Source: Agrobacterium pusense (GTDB lineage: Bacteria > Pseudomonadota > Alphaproteobacteria > Rhizobiales > Rhizobiaceae). Taken from it: DNA of 64,000 nt. The notes under the pieces were generated by a model. It did no database searches and was not told the DNA's origin. It saw nothing but the letters and a program-made list of their open reading frames with translations. This document shows, one piece after another, positions 17,840 to 26,911 of this stretch. The stretch lies in contig NZ_FNBB01000002.1 of assembly GCF_900102105.1 (NCBI RefSeq), positions 434,001-498,000 of the forward strand, given 5' to 3'. Each line of letters opens with the position of its first letter. Positions within the stretch are counted from its first letter, which is position 1. The position numbers and the translations under genes are program-made.

Positions 17840-19054
17840 TTAGGCAGCCATCGCCTTCTTGAGGTTTTCGTCGATCTTGTCGAGGAAGGCTGTGGTGGAG
17901 AGCCAGGGCTGGTCCGGGCCGATGAGGAGCGCGAGGTCCTTTGTCATGTAGCCGCTTTCGACGGTGTCGACGCAGACGGTCTCGAGCGTTGCCGCGAACT
18001 TTGCGAGTTCCGCATTGTCGTCCAGCTTGGCGCGGTGGGCGAGGCCACGGGTCCAGGCGAAGATGGAGGCGATCGAGTTGGTCGAGGTTTCCTGACCCTT
18101 CTGGTGCTGACGGTAGTGGCGCGTGACCGTGCCGTGCGCCGCTTCCGCTTCGACCGTGCGGCCATCGGGGGACAGAAGAACCGAGGTCATCAGGCCGAGC
18201 GAGCCGAAGCCCTGAGCAACCGTGTCCGACTGAACGTCGCCGTCATAGTTCTTGCAGGCCCAGATGTAGCCGCCAGACCACTTCAGCGCGGAAGCGACCA
18301 TGTCGTCGATGAGGCGGTGCTCATAGGTGATGCCGATTTCGTCGAACTGCTTCTTGAATTCGGTCTGGTAGACTTCTTCGAAGATATCCTTGAAGCGGCC
18401 GTCATAGGCCTTGAGGATGGTGTTCTTCGTGGAGAGGTAAACCGGCCACTTGCGCATCAGGCCATAGTTCATGGAGGCGCGGGCGAATTCGCGGATGGAT
18501 TCGTCAAGGTTGTACATGGCAAGAGCCACGCCGGCGCTCGGAGCGTCGAAAACGTCCTTTTCGATAACCTGGCCGTCTTCACCGACGAACTTGATCGTCA
18601 GCTTGCCCTTGCCGGGGAATTTGAAATCGGTTGCCTTGTACTGGTCACCGAAAGCGTGGCGGCCAACAACGATCGGCTTCGTCCAGCCCGGAACGAGGCG
18701 CGGAACGTTCTTGCAGATGATCGGCTCGCGGAAGATGACGCCGCCCAGAATGTTGCGGATGGTGCCGTTCGGGCTCTTCCACATCTGCTTCAGGCCGAAT
18801 TCCTCGACGCGCTGCTCATCCGGGGTGATGGTGGCGCACTTGATGCCGACGCCGTGCTTCTTGATGGCGTGGGCCGCGTCAACCGTGACCTGGTCGTTGG
18901 TGGCGTCGCGGTTTTCAACCGAGAGGTCGTAATATTCGATGTCGAGATCGAGGTATGGCAGGATCAGCTTGTCCTTGATGAGCTGCCAGATGATACGGGT
19001 CATTTCGTCGCCGTCGAGATCGACCACTGGATTGGCTACCTTGATCTTTGCCAT
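17840..19054 (-). CDS. icd: NADP-dependent isocitrate dehydrogenase (eukaryote-like type)
   Basis: A 404-residue enzyme converting isocitrate to 2-oxoglutarate and CO2 with NADP in the TCA cycle. The start [20 protein letters not shown] (19054) is the family N-terminus; the frame extension to 19096 is not conserved. Visible are the substrate segment [18 protein letters not shown] near the C-terminus, [15 protein letters not shown] (NADP specificity region) and the metal site [28 protein letters not shown] (its Asp residues). It belongs to the dimeric class usual in Rhizobiales, not the E. coli type. Confidence 0.97.
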   Translation of the reverse strand: MAKIKVANPVVDLDGDEMTRIIWQLIKDKLILPYLDLDIEYYDLSVENRDATNDQVTVDAAHAIKKHGVGIKCATITPDEQRVEEFGLKQMWKSPNGTIRNILGGVIFREPIICKNVPRLVPGWTKPIVVGRHAFGDQYKATDFKFPGKGKLTIKFVGEDGQVIEKDVFDAPSAGVALAMYNLDESIREFARASMNYGLMRKWPVYLSTKNTILKAYDGRFKDIFEEVYQTEFKKQFDEIGITYEHRLIDDMVASALKWSGGYIWACKNYDGDVQSDTVAQGFGSLGLMTSVLLSPDGRTVEAEAAHGTVTRHYRQHQKGQETSTNSIASIFAWTRGLAHRAKLDDNAELAKFAATLETVCVDTVESGYMTKDLALLIGPDQPWLSTTAFLDKIDENLKKAMAA

Positions 19055-19268
19055 GAATTCCTCACCTTCGAAGCTGTGGCGCCTGTTGACGCCCATAGTC
19101 GGAAAAATATCCGGTGGGGCTATAGCATCGCACGCGCCTGAGGCAAAGCCATGGGGGGCGCTTTTTTGGCGCAGCGCAATAACGCTTTGCGCATTGCCAA
19201 ACCATAATGCCGGAATACAGTCAGGCGAATCGCTTCGCCCGTCTCTGGGCCTCTACCGGGATCACACC

Positions 19269-19799
19269 ATGCGGAAAATTCTGCTTCTGACTGCCGCCGT
19301 TCTTTTTTCCCACGCCGCCCTCGCGGCCGGTCCCGCCGATCCCGTCCAGAAGGTGATGGATATCACCGTCAAGAACTGGTCCGGCGATGCGGAAAACTGG
19401 AAATACATCTTTGACGAGGACATGCTGACGAGCCTCTTCAGCAAGGAGTTCGTCGCGCAATACCGTGAAGCCTCCAAGAAGCCGGCTTACGAGGCCGAAA
19501 GCGGCGAGAAGGGCGATCCATTCGGTTATGATGTCGTGACCAACTCGCAGGATGGCTGCCCGCTGCAGGATGTGTCCGTGACGGCGGGCGCGGTGAAGGA
19601 TGGCGTGACTGACGTGACGGCCAAATTCAAGCTCTGGGCCTGCATGGATGAGGCGGAGATGAAGGCGACCGTGGACGAGGTGCATTTCGATGTGATCGAG
19701 GAGGAGGGCCGCCCTGTCATCAGCGACATTCACCGGGTTGGCGACGAAGGCCGGGACTCGCTGCGTGAGGAGATGGCGAACATCATCAAGGGGGAGTAA
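19269..19799 (+). CDS. Hypothetical periplasmic protein
   Basis: A 176-residue protein starting at ATG 19269. A clear Sec signal (MRKILLLTAAVLFSHAALAA, cleavage near 20-21) precedes a mature acidic domain with two cysteines (DGCPLQD, LWACMDE) likely to form a disulfide. There is no catalytic motif I recognise. Composition (conserved Trp/Tyr, KFKLWACMD) suggests a small alpha+beta fold of the NTF2-like kind, but this is a guess. It stands alone between icd and trmJ; a dispersed repeat follows its stop. Confidence 0.75.
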   Translation: MRKILLLTAAVLFSHAALAAGPADPVQKVMDITVKNWSGDAENWKYIFDEDMLTSLFSKEFVAQYREASKKPAYEAESGEKGDPFGYDVVTNSQDGCPLQDVSVTAGAVKDGVTDVTAKFKLWACMDEAEMKATVDEVHFDVIEEEGRPVISDIHRVGDEGRDSLREEMANIIKGE

Positions 19800-19848
19800 T
19801 GGGTACGTTTGAGCCGGTGGAGAGTGATGCGAGGTTTTCGCCACACTC

Positions 19849-19930
19849 CCCGTCATCCTCGAGCTTGGCCAGAGGATCCATTGATTTCAACGGGTTGTGG
19901 ATCCTCGGTTCAAGCCCGAGGATGACGGGG
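19849..19930. repeat. Dispersed palindromic repeat, family C copy 1
   Basis: The ends CGTCATCCTCGAGCTTG and CAAGCCCGAGGATGACG are inverted relative to each other, with inner AGAGGATCCA / TGGATCCTCGG. A second copy lies at 63544-63637 between sufB and sufC. The remaining intergenic bases up to the trmJ start at 20081 hold nothing else I can name. Confidence 0.8.
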
Positions 19931-20080
19931 TAGCGGTGTTGCTCTCATCTCCAGCAACGCCGAGCGGGTGTGCGCTCTCTCCGACTTTGATTTTAACGGC
20001 AATCTGTGCCAGTGAAGCGCGCTTTACGGTATCGGCGTCAAAGTCTATGCCGCGCTTTTAAAAACAACGGACAAACAACG

Positions 20081-20914
20081 ATGGCAGGCACAAACAGCGA
20101 GCTTGAACTTCTGGCGGAAGGCCCGGCGATCATTCTGGTCGAACCGCAGCTCGGCGAAAATATCGGCATGGTGGCGCGAGCGATGGCCAATTTCGGGCTT
20201 GCCGAGCTGCGCCTCGTCAACCCGCGTGATGGCTGGCCAAGCGAAAAGGCGCGCTCCGCCGCTTCCAAGGCCGATCACGTCATCGACGCGACGACGGTGT
20301 TCGATACCCTGGAAGAGGCGATCAAGGATCTCAATTTCGTTTATGCCACGACCGCGCGCGAGCGTTATGGGTTCAAGCCGGTACGATCGCCAGTCACTGC
20401 GGCCGATACGCTCCGGGCAAAATTCAAGGCGGGCGAAAAGACAGGCATCCTGTTTGGTCGTGAACGCTGGGGCCTGACCAATGAGGAAGTGGCGTTGGCC
20501 GATGAGATCGTGACATTTCCGGTCAACCCCGCCTTTGCATCGCTCAATATTGCGCAGGCCGTGCTCCTGATGTCCTATGAGTGGATGAAGTCAGGCATGG
20601 ACGATCTGGGCGAGACGCTTTTCCAGTCCGTCGAGCAGCGGCCTTCGACCAAGGAGCAGGTTTTTGGCCTGTTTGAACATCTCGAGGAAGCGCTGGATGC
20701 GCGCGGTTATTTCCATCCCGCTGAAAAAAAGCCGAAAATGGTCGACAATCTGCGTGCCGTGCTGTCGAGACGCGGTTTTTCCGAGCAGGAAATCAGTGTT
20801 TTCCGCGGCGTGATCAATTCGCTCGACCGTTTTCCCCGGCAGTGGCCGAAGCAGGCCGGTCGGGCAACGGGGCCATCGGCCGAGGGAGCAGGGGAGAATG
20901 CTGAAGACGAGTGA
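20081..20914 (+). CDS. trmJ: tRNA (cytidine/uridine-2'-O-)-methyltransferase, TrmJ type
   Basis: A 277-residue SPOUT-class RNA methyltransferase that 2'-O-methylates the wobble-adjacent position 32 of tRNAs in the E. coli model. Trefoil-knot SAM-binding motifs are visible: [22 protein letters not shown] (N-terminal), [15 protein letters not shown] and [22 protein letters not shown]. The start at 20081 excludes an upstream basic extension. The 3' end overlaps murI by 17 bases, implying translational coupling. The C-terminal 100 residues are a helical dimerisation extension. Confidence 0.92.
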   Translation: MAGTNSELELLAEGPAIILVEPQLGENIGMVARAMANFGLAELRLVNPRDGWPSEKARSAASKADHVIDATTVFDTLEEAIKDLNFVYATTARERYGFKPVRSPVTAADTLRAKFKAGEKTGILFGRERWGLTNEEVALADEIVTFPVNPAFASLNIAQAVLLMSYEWMKSGMDDLGETLFQSVEQRPSTKEQVFGLFEHLEEALDARGYFHPAEKKPKMVDNLRAVLSRRGFSEQEISVFRGVINSLDRFPRQWPKQAGRATGPSAEGAGENAEDE

Positions 20915-21719
20915 GGCGGCCACCGACGTGCTGAAGCCGGTGCTGGTGTTCGATTCCGGCATTGGCGGGCTGACTGTGCTGCGCGAAGCGCGCGTGCTGA
21001 TGCCCGAGCGCGGTTTCATCTATGTGGCCGACGACGCCGGTTTTCCCTATGGCGGCTGGGAGGAGGAGGCGCTCAGGGCGCGCATTCTCTCGCTTTTTGA
21101 AAAACTGCTGCAGGATTTCAGCCCGGAAGTCTGCGTCATTGCCTGCAATACCGCCTTCACGCTTGCCGGTGCCGATCTGCGTGCCCGGTTTCCGCAGATG
21201 ACCTTTGTCGGAACAGTACCCGCCATCAAACCGGCGGCGGAGCGCACCCGTTCCGGCCTCGTCTCCGTTCTGGCGACGCCCGGCACCGTCAAGCGTGCCT
21301 ATACGCGCGATCTCATCCAGTCCTTCGCGACGCAATGCCATGTCCGCCTTGTCGGCTCGGAAAACCTTGCGCGCATGGCCGAAAGCTGGATCAGGGGGGA
21401 GCCGGTGTCGGAAGAGGCGGTGCTTGCCGAAATCGAACCCTGTTTTATCGAAAGCGATGGAAAACGCACAGATATCGTCGTTCTCGCCTGCACCCACTAT
21501 CCTTTCATGGCCAACGTGTTTCGCCGTCTGGCGCCCTGGCCGGTAGACTGGCTCGATCCCGCCGAGGCAATTGCAAGACGTGCCCGTCATCTGGTGCCGA
21601 TGCCCCAGGATGCCGAACACCCCGATGGATTCGACTTCGCCGTCTTCACATCTGGCAAGCCGGACTTTGCCACGCGGCGGCTGATGCAGGGTTTTGGCCT
21701 CAGCGTCTCCGTGTCCTGA
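20898..21719 (+). CDS. murI: Glutamate racemase
   Basis: A 273-residue enzyme that makes D-glutamate for peptidoglycan. The substrate loop [13 protein letters not shown] comes first; the two catalytic cysteines lie in VIACNTAF and VLACTHYPF, with FPYGGW between them. The start at 20898 has GGGGAG just upstream and lies inside the trmJ reading frame. The coupling of a tRNA methylase with a cell wall gene is a common rhizobial neighbourhood, not evidence of shared function. No strong terminator is seen directly after it. Confidence 0.95.
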   Translation: MLKTSEAATDVLKPVLVFDSGIGGLTVLREARVLMPERGFIYVADDAGFPYGGWEEEALRARILSLFEKLLQDFSPEVCVIACNTAFTLAGADLRARFPQMTFVGTVPAIKPAAERTRSGLVSVLATPGTVKRAYTRDLIQSFATQCHVRLVGSENLARMAESWIRGEPVSEEAVLAEIEPCFIESDGKRTDIVVLACTHYPFMANVFRRLAPWPVDWLDPAEAIARRARHLVPMPQDAEHPDGFDFAVFTSGKPDFATRRLMQGFGLSVSVS

Positions 21720-21746
21720 TTTCCCTTCCATGAGTCTGTTGCATTT

Positions 21747-21774
21747 TTGCATCTTTTTTGCGACTCTTTACAAT
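21747..21774 (+). promoter_or_regulatory. Candidate promoter upstream of the 31-codon small ORF
   Basis: TTGCAT (21747-21752) and TACAAT (21769-21774) are spaced by 16 bases. This places a transcript start near 21781 and a leader of about 75 bases before the small ORF. It is based only on similarity to sigma-70-type elements. Confidence 0.45.
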
Positions 21775-21855
21775 TCGAGATTGCGACCTCTTGTCGCGCC
21801 GGATTTCCTGTGTAAGGTGTTTCTCGTCTGTAACCGCTATAAATGGAGGCGTGGA

Positions 21856-21951
21856 ATGACCAATGACATGAATATGCGCCTTAACGGCATGTCTGGCCTT
21901 TCCGGCATGAATATCGGCGGTTATGGGATGCGAGGCATCTCCCTCCGATAA
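21856..21951 (+). CDS. Candidate small protein, 31 residues, Met/Gly/Asn-rich
   Basis: ATG 21856 is preceded by GGAGG with a spacing of about 6 bases, and the frame ends with TAA at 21949-21951. The product has six methionines and seven glycines, with the repeated pattern NGMSGLSGMN and a basic C-terminus (RGISLR). It has no membrane segment or signal. A plausible promoter lies 80 bases upstream, and the gene for a DUF1127-like protein follows 157 bases downstream. It could be an independent small protein or a regulatory leader peptide. I do not recognise a family. Confidence 0.5.
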   Translation: MTNDMNMRLNGMSGLSGMNIGGYGMRGISLR

Positions 21952-22107
21952 GGCTTAGGCCTGATTTCCCTGCCGTTTGGCGTTTTCATTTCGTTCGACA
22001 TGTGACCTGCGCGTTTGTGCGGCATCTTTGCTGCGCCCGTCGTTTCGTCCTGTCGTTTTTCATCGATAAAGGACCTGGCCGCTTTGCCGCGCCGGGATGG
22101 ATTTCCC

Positions 22108-22347
22108 ATGCAAAAAAATCAACCACTGGTAGCATATGCGCTGCCGGATGCGGTGGACCGTCTGTTCGTCACATTCGGCGTCTGGAAAACTCTCAAAGCG
22201 GTTCTCATTGCCGCTGTCGTGCCCCGCGCGCCACCAACTGACCCTGCCGATCTGCCGGAGCGCCTTCTGGTCGATATCGGCCTCGACCCTTCGCGCGTGA
22301 AGCGGCGGCGAGACTGGGAAACGCCCTACTGGGCGCCGCGGTTTTGA
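22108..22347 (+). CDS. Small DUF1127-like protein
   Basis: A 79-residue protein starting at ATG 22108. The C-terminal part, LPERLLVDIGLDPSRVKRRR, resembles the DUF1127 core (arginine-rich, with the DIGL motif); the N-terminal half (DAVDRLFVTFGVWKTLKAVL) is hydrophobic and may be a helix. Small DUF1127 proteins in Agrobacterium have been linked to phosphate and carbon physiology, and full-length versions bind RNA in other bacteria; this divergent member may differ. It is read in the same direction as the upstream 31-codon ORF. Confidence 0.65.
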   Translation: MQKNQPLVAYALPDAVDRLFVTFGVWKTLKAVLIAAVVPRAPPTDPADLPERLLVDIGLDPSRVKRRRDWETPYWAPRF

Positions 22348-22533
22348 CAATGGTGGCCTCTTCCGCACGCACATGCGGGAGAGGCCGGTCCCAGTTTGAC
22401 CGCGGAATACGGAGAAACTCGTACCGGGACGTTTCCGGGGGCATCGGGAGAGAGCTGCACAGCTCGTACAATCCGGCTTGAAGCAAAACATTTTCCGTGG
22501 CTTGCTCAAGACTCGGGATAGAGGAGATTCATC

Positions 22534-23172
22534 ATGCCATTGGAAAACTGGCTGGCCTTCGTGGCCGCGTCCGCCATCATGCTTGCCATTCCAGGACCGA
22601 CGATCCTGCTGGTCATTTCTTATGCGCTGGGCCATGGCCGTAAGGCCAGCACCGCAACGGTGACAGGCGTGGCGCTCGGCGATTTCACCGCCATGACGGC
22701 CTCGATGTTGGGGCTTGGGGCGTTGCTCGCCACATCCGCAGCGCTTTTTACCGGGCTGAAATGGATCGGTGCGGCTTACCTCATCTATCTCGGCATCAAG
22801 CTGTGGCGTTCGCCGGTTGGTGGCGAAGGTACCGATGGAACCGGCGTGACGGGCCGGGAAAGACCGCTCAAAATCTTCCTGCATGCCTATATCGTTACCG
22901 CGCTTAACCCGAAGAGCATCGTGTTCTTCGTGGCCTTTTTGCCGCAGTTTCTGGTGCCGACATTGCCGTTCTGGCCGCAGGTGCTGATTTTCGAGGCGAC
23001 GTTCCTTGTGCTTGCCACTGTCAACGCGGCGCTTTATGGACTTCTGGCAAGTGCCGCCCGTAATACGATCCGCAAGCCGAAGGTTCAGCGGATTGTCAAC
23101 CGCACGGGCGGTGGCCTCCTGATCGGCGCTGGTCTCGTTGCCTTTGGCTGGAAGAGGGCGGCCAGCGTATGA
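22534..23172 (+). CDS. LysE/RhtB-family amino acid exporter
   Basis: A 212-residue inner-membrane protein with about six hydrophobic segments. The family N-terminal signature is clear: AIMLAIPGPTILLVISYALGHG (about 13-34), then VALGDFTAM, KWIGAAYLIYLGIKLW and the mid-protein TALNPKSIVFFVAFLPQF. The family exports amino acids or homoserine lactones; the substrate cannot be read from sequence. An EamA-type transporter gene follows 34 bases later on the same strand, so the two are likely co-transcribed. Confidence 0.9.
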   Translation: MPLENWLAFVAASAIMLAIPGPTILLVISYALGHGRKASTATVTGVALGDFTAMTASMLGLGALLATSAALFTGLKWIGAAYLIYLGIKLWRSPVGGEGTDGTGVTGRERPLKIFLHAYIVTALNPKSIVFFVAFLPQFLVPTLPFWPQVLIFEATFLVLATVNAALYGLLASAARNTIRKPKVQRIVNRTGGGLLIGAGLVAFGWKRAASV

Positions 23173-23206
23173 CGCCCTCCATCGACTGACATTCGGACAT
23201 AATAAA

Positions 23207-24094
23207 ATGGCATTGCCGCATATACTTCTGGCCCTGGTTACCGTGTTTTTGTGGGGCTTCAACTTCGTTGTCATCAAGATCGGCGTCAACGATATGCCGC
23301 CGCTGTTTTTGACGGGGGTTCGTTATCTCTTTGCGGCAGTGCCACTGGTGTTTTTCCTGCCCAGGCCCAATGTGCCCTGGCGGCATATGATCGTTTACGG
23401 CATGGCCATGGGTTTTGTGCAGTTCGGCCTGCTTTATCCGGCCATCAAGCTTGGGCTGCCAGCGGGGCTTGCTTCGCTCGTCATGCAGTCGCAGGCCTTT
23501 TTCACGCTGGCGCTTGCCGTGGTGTTCCTCGGGGAACGGCCGTTGCCGTCGCAAATCCTCGGTGCAATCATCGCTTTTGGCGGGCTTGCGGTCATCGGCG
23601 TCGAGCGCATGACGGCGGCGGCGCTAGTGCCGCTTCTGATGGGCGTCGGTTCCGCCATTGCCTGGGCCTGCGGTAACATCGTCAATCGCCGCATCGGCCA
23701 GGTCAATGCGGTCTCCTTCGTTGCCTGGACGAGCCTTGTGCCTGTTCTGCCGTTGATCCTGCTTTCGCTCGTGGTGGAGGGTCCTCAGGCGATAGCCGAT
23801 GGGGTGGTCAATGCGACGCCGACCATGGCGTTCGTGGTGATCTATATGGCCTATGGTGCGACAATTGTCGGCGCTGGTATCTGGAGTTATCTGCTTCTGC
23901 GGTATCCGGCTGGAACGGTGGCGCCGTTTTCTCTACTGGTGCCCGTCGTTGGCTTCATCAGCGCCTATCTCGCTTTTGCGGAACATATCACAGTCTTCGA
24001 AGTGGCCGGCGCAGCGCTCGTGATTCTCGGGCTGGCGCTCAATGTCTTCGGGCGGCGTATTGCCTTTGCCCGCGCCTGGCGCCGTCCTGCTTAG
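23207..24094 (+). CDS. EamA/DMT-family inner-membrane transporter
   Basis: A 295-residue protein with ten predicted membrane helices in two five-helix EamA repeats (about 5-135 and 148-285). The first repeat begins LVTVFLWGFNFVVIKIGV, the second MGVGSAIAWACGNIVNRRIG; GERPLPSQILGAIIAFGGL is a family junction. The start at ATG 23207 is preferred over the frame at 23138. E. coli EamA/YdeD exports cysteine pathway metabolites; here the substrate is unknown. It is probably in an operon with the LysE gene. Confidence 0.9.
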   Translation: MALPHILLALVTVFLWGFNFVVIKIGVNDMPPLFLTGVRYLFAAVPLVFFLPRPNVPWRHMIVYGMAMGFVQFGLLYPAIKLGLPAGLASLVMQSQAFFTLALAVVFLGERPLPSQILGAIIAFGGLAVIGVERMTAAALVPLLMGVGSAIAWACGNIVNRRIGQVNAVSFVAWTSLVPVLPLILLSLVVEGPQAIADGVVNATPTMAFVVIYMAYGATIVGAGIWSYLLLRYPAGTVAPFSLLVPVVGFISAYLAFAEHITVFEVAGAALVILGLALNVFGRRIAFARAWRRPA

Positions 24095-24221
24095 GCCGGA
24101 ACGCAAATGCCTGTGCATTACCGGCATAGGCGAGACGCAATCGACGATTTTTTGGTAAAGAGCATGTTCGGCCGCCGCGAGGGGAATCGGCCGGATCTGA
24201 GGCAGTACGAGGAACGGAACA

Positions 24222-25739
24222 TTGCAGGTCGGCATCGACATGGGAACTCTATCGGGCGGGCAGCAGGCCAAGCTCGATATTGAAGAATTGCTTGCGACGC
24301 GTTTGCTGGTGCAGGGCAATTCCGGTTCCGGCAAGTCGCATCTGCTGCGCCGGCTGCTCGAGCAATCGGCGCCATGGGTGCAGCAGGTCATCATCGATCC
24401 CGAGGGTGATTTCGTTACGCTGTCCGATAAATTCGGCCATGTGGTCGTGGATGGCGAGCGCACGGAAGCCGAGCTCGCGGGCATCGCCAACCGCATTCGC
24501 CAGCATCGTGTTTCCTGCGTGCTGACGCTGGAAGGTCTCGATATCGAACAGCAGATGCGGGCGGCCGCTGCTTTCCTCAACGGCCTGTTCGATGCCGATC
24601 GCGAATTCTGGTATCCGGTGCTTGTGGTGGTGGATGAAGCGCAGATGTTTGCGCCGTCGGTTGCCGGTGAAGTGACGGAAGATGCCCGCAAGGCCTCGCT
24701 TGGCGCCATGACCAATCTGATGTGCCGTGGCCGTAAACGTGGTCTTGCCGGCGTCATCGCCACGCAGCGACTGGCCAAGCTTGCCAAGAACGTGGCCGCG
24801 GAAGCCTCCAACTTCCTGATGGGCCGTACCTTCCTCGATATCGATATGGCGCGCGCTGCCGATCTGCTCGGCATGGACCGGCGGCAGGCGGAAATGTTCC
24901 GCGATCTTCAGCGCGGCAATTTCGTGGCGCTCGGCCCGGCGCTTTCGCGCCGTCCGCTGCCCATCGTCATCGGGGCGGTGGAAACCTCGGCGCGCTCCTC
25001 TTCACCGAAGCTGATGCCGCTGCCGGATGCGCCGCAGGATGTTGAAGACCTGATCTTTACGCCGGACCCGGAAGAATTCACGCGTCCCGCAATTCGTCGC
25101 ACACCGCCGGCTCCGCGTCCAACAACGGATATTCTGGCTGAATTGTCCCGGTCTACTCCCGCGGCCGTCGGTCCAGCGCCGGAGCAGTCGCCACGTGCGG
25201 GCCAGCCGGAAATAACGCCGGAAGAGCGCGAGGAAAAGATTTCAGCGGTTCTCGTTGAAATTCTCGATGACCCTCAATCCGCCTATCGTACCGACGCCGT
25301 GCTTTATCAGGATTTCCTGGTGCGCGCCCGCATGCGCCGCATTCCCGGCACGCCGATGACGCTGGCGGAATTCCGCCGGCAGGTGGCGATTGCCCGTTCA
25401 GGCGTTGATGCGGCTATGGCGGCAAGCGAAGGCTGGGAGAAGGCGCTGGAATTGTCGATGTCGGTTTCCGATGACCTGCAGGGCGTTTTTCTGCTGCTCG
25501 TCAAGGCAGCGCTCGGCGAGGAACCTTGCCCGTCCGATGCCCGAATTGCCCGCGCCTACGGCACCCATTCCGCCCGCCGCGCACGGCGTCTCCTTAGTTA
25601 TTTCGAGGAGAAGGAGCTTGTGGTGGTGCATGCCGATTTCTCCGGCAAGCGTATCGTGGCATTTCCCGATCTCGACGCAAAAACCGCGCCCGGCGATGCG
25701 GATGCGGCTGAGGATGATGCAAGGCTGGCGGCGGAGTGA
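24222..25739 (+). CDS. HerA-like/DUF87 ATPase (FtsK-HerA superfamily)
   Basis: A 505-residue protein with TTG start 24222 (GAGGA 8 bases upstream; ATG 24240 is the alternative). Walker A GNSGSGKSHLLRRLL (about 31-45), IIDPEGDF (about 56-63), Walker B LVVVDEAQMF (about 132-141) and the sensor region VIATQRLAKL mark a HerA-type hexameric ATPase. Residues about 290-330 are a Pro/Ala-rich linker; the C-terminal 170 residues form a helical domain with a winged-helix-like end (GTHSARRARRLLSYFEEKELV). No NurA nuclease or known defence partner lies next to it, so the role is unknown. Confidence 0.85.
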   Translation: MQVGIDMGTLSGGQQAKLDIEELLATRLLVQGNSGSGKSHLLRRLLEQSAPWVQQVIIDPEGDFVTLSDKFGHVVVDGERTEAELAGIANRIRQHRVSCVLTLEGLDIEQQMRAAAAFLNGLFDADREFWYPVLVVVDEAQMFAPSVAGEVTEDARKASLGAMTNLMCRGRKRGLAGVIATQRLAKLAKNVAAEASNFLMGRTFLDIDMARAADLLGMDRRQAEMFRDLQRGNFVALGPALSRRPLPIVIGAVETSARSSSPKLMPLPDAPQDVEDLIFTPDPEEFTRPAIRRTPPAPRPTTDILAELSRSTPAAVGPAPEQSPRAGQPEITPEEREEKISAVLVEILDDPQSAYRTDAVLYQDFLVRARMRRIPGTPMTLAEFRRQVAIARSGVDAAMAASEGWEKALELSMSVSDDLQGVFLLLVKAALGEEPCPSDARIARAYGTHSARRARRLLSYFEEKELVVVHADFSGKRIVAFPDLDAKTAPGDADAAEDDARLAAE

Positions 25740-25775
25740 GGGTGCTGCGGGTTTGTTTGCGTCGATTTATTCCCC

Positions 25776-25889
25776 CGTCATGCCAAACTTGATCCGGCAT
25801 CCAGCCACGGCGCGTCTGCGTCGTGAGAAGAGTCTATTGCGATCAAGGACTTGACCGCACTGGACCCCGGATCAAGTCTGGGGTGACGG
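25776..25889. repeat. Dispersed 114-bp palindromic repeat, family B copy 2
   Basis: Same architecture as the copy at 10267-10380 but inverted: ACTTGATCCGGCATCCAG at the left, GGCGCGTCTGCG in the centre, CCCCGGATCAAGTCTGGGG at the right. It lies between the convergent HerA-like and TerC genes and could act as a bidirectional transcript end. Confidence 0.85.
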
Positions 25890-25927
25890 CGTGTGAGGAG
25901 GCATTTCCGCCTCCTCATTGCTTGACC

Positions 25928-26911
25928 TTACTCGATGGCCTTCGCTTCCTTGCGTGTCGCGATCAGCGAACCGACGACGCCGGTGACGAGAATGGCGACG
26001 GTGACACCCAGCGAAACGGCCGGCGGGATCTTGGCGATGCCGAGCATGTCGGCCACGAAAATCTTGGAACCGACAAAGACCAGAACCGCAGCCAATGCAT
26101 ATTTCAGGTAGGCGAAGCGATGGATCAGGGCGGCAAGCGCAAAATAGAGGGCGCGCAGGCCGAGGATCGCGAAGATGTTCGAGGTATAGACGATAAACGG
26201 ATCGGTGGTGATCGCGAAGATTGCGGGGATCGAATCGACGGCAAAGATGAGGTCGGCGATTTCGACCATGATGAGCGCCAGGAAGAGCGGCGTCACGAAG
26301 GTCTTCAGTTTTCCGGTTGTCTCATCGGTTTCCTTGACGAAGAACTTTTCGCCATGCAGCCTGTTTGTCACCGGCAGGTGACTGCGCAGGAATTTCAGGA
26401 TGCGGTTGTTGCCGATGTCGTTCTCGTCATGGTCGGAGGAAAACAGCATCTTGAGGCCGGTAAAGACGAGGAAGGCCGCAAAGAGGTAAAGCACCCAGTG
26501 GAAGTTTTCGACGATGGCCGCGCCGCCGGCAATCATGATGCCGCGCAGGACGATAACGCCGAGGATACCCCAGAGCAGCACGCGGTGCTGGTATTGGCGC
26601 GGAATGGCAAAATAGGAGAAGATCATGGCGATGATGAAGATATTGTCCATCGCCAGGCTTTTTTCGACCACGAAGCCCGTGACATATTCCATGGCGGACT
26701 GCTGGCCGGACTGATACCAGATCCAGCCGCCAAAGGCGAGGCCGATGGCAATATAGAAGCCTGACATCAGCAGGCTTTCACGAACGCCGATTTCCTTGGA
26801 ATTCTTATGAAGTACGCCGAGATCGAGCGCGAGCAGGCCAAGGACAAGAGAAATGAAGACACCCCACATCCAGGTGGGTGTGCCGAGAAAATCCGATAGA
26901 AGAAAGTCCAT
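25928..26911 (-). CDS. TerC-family integral membrane protein
   Basis: A 327-residue protein with eight or nine hydrophobic segments. Family signatures are EKSLAMDNIFIIAMIFSYF (about 82-100) and VEIADLIFAVDSIPAIFAIT (about 214-233), whose acidic residues in membrane helices are thought to bind metal ions. TerC relatives (Alx, MeeF/MeeY) move Mn2+ out of the cell, often to load exported enzymes; tellurite resistance is a historical label. A cytoplasmic loop with HDENDIGNN lies at about 150-160. No clear yybP-ykoY manganese riboswitch was found upstream. Confidence 0.9.
   Translation of the reverse strand: MDFLLSDFLGTPTWMWGVFISLVLGLLALDLGVLHKNSKEIGVRESLLMSGFYIAIGLAFGGWIWYQSGQQSAMEYVTGFVVEKSLAMDNIFIIAMIFSYFAIPRQYQHRVLLWGILGVIVLRGIMIAGGAAIVENFHWVLYLFAAFLVFTGLKMLFSSDHDENDIGNNRILKFLRSHLPVTNRLHGEKFFVKETDETTGKLKTFVTPLFLALIMVEIADLIFAVDSIPAIFAITTDPFIVYTSNIFAILGLRALYFALAALIHRFAYLKYALAAVLVFVGSKIFVADMLGIAKIPPAVSLGVTVAILVTGVVGSLIATRKEAKAIE

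Noticed and set aside
22060-23289. 409-codon minus-strand frame opposite the LysE gene region
   Set aside because: No ribosome binding site or domain; the LysE and DUF1127-like genes explain the stretch.
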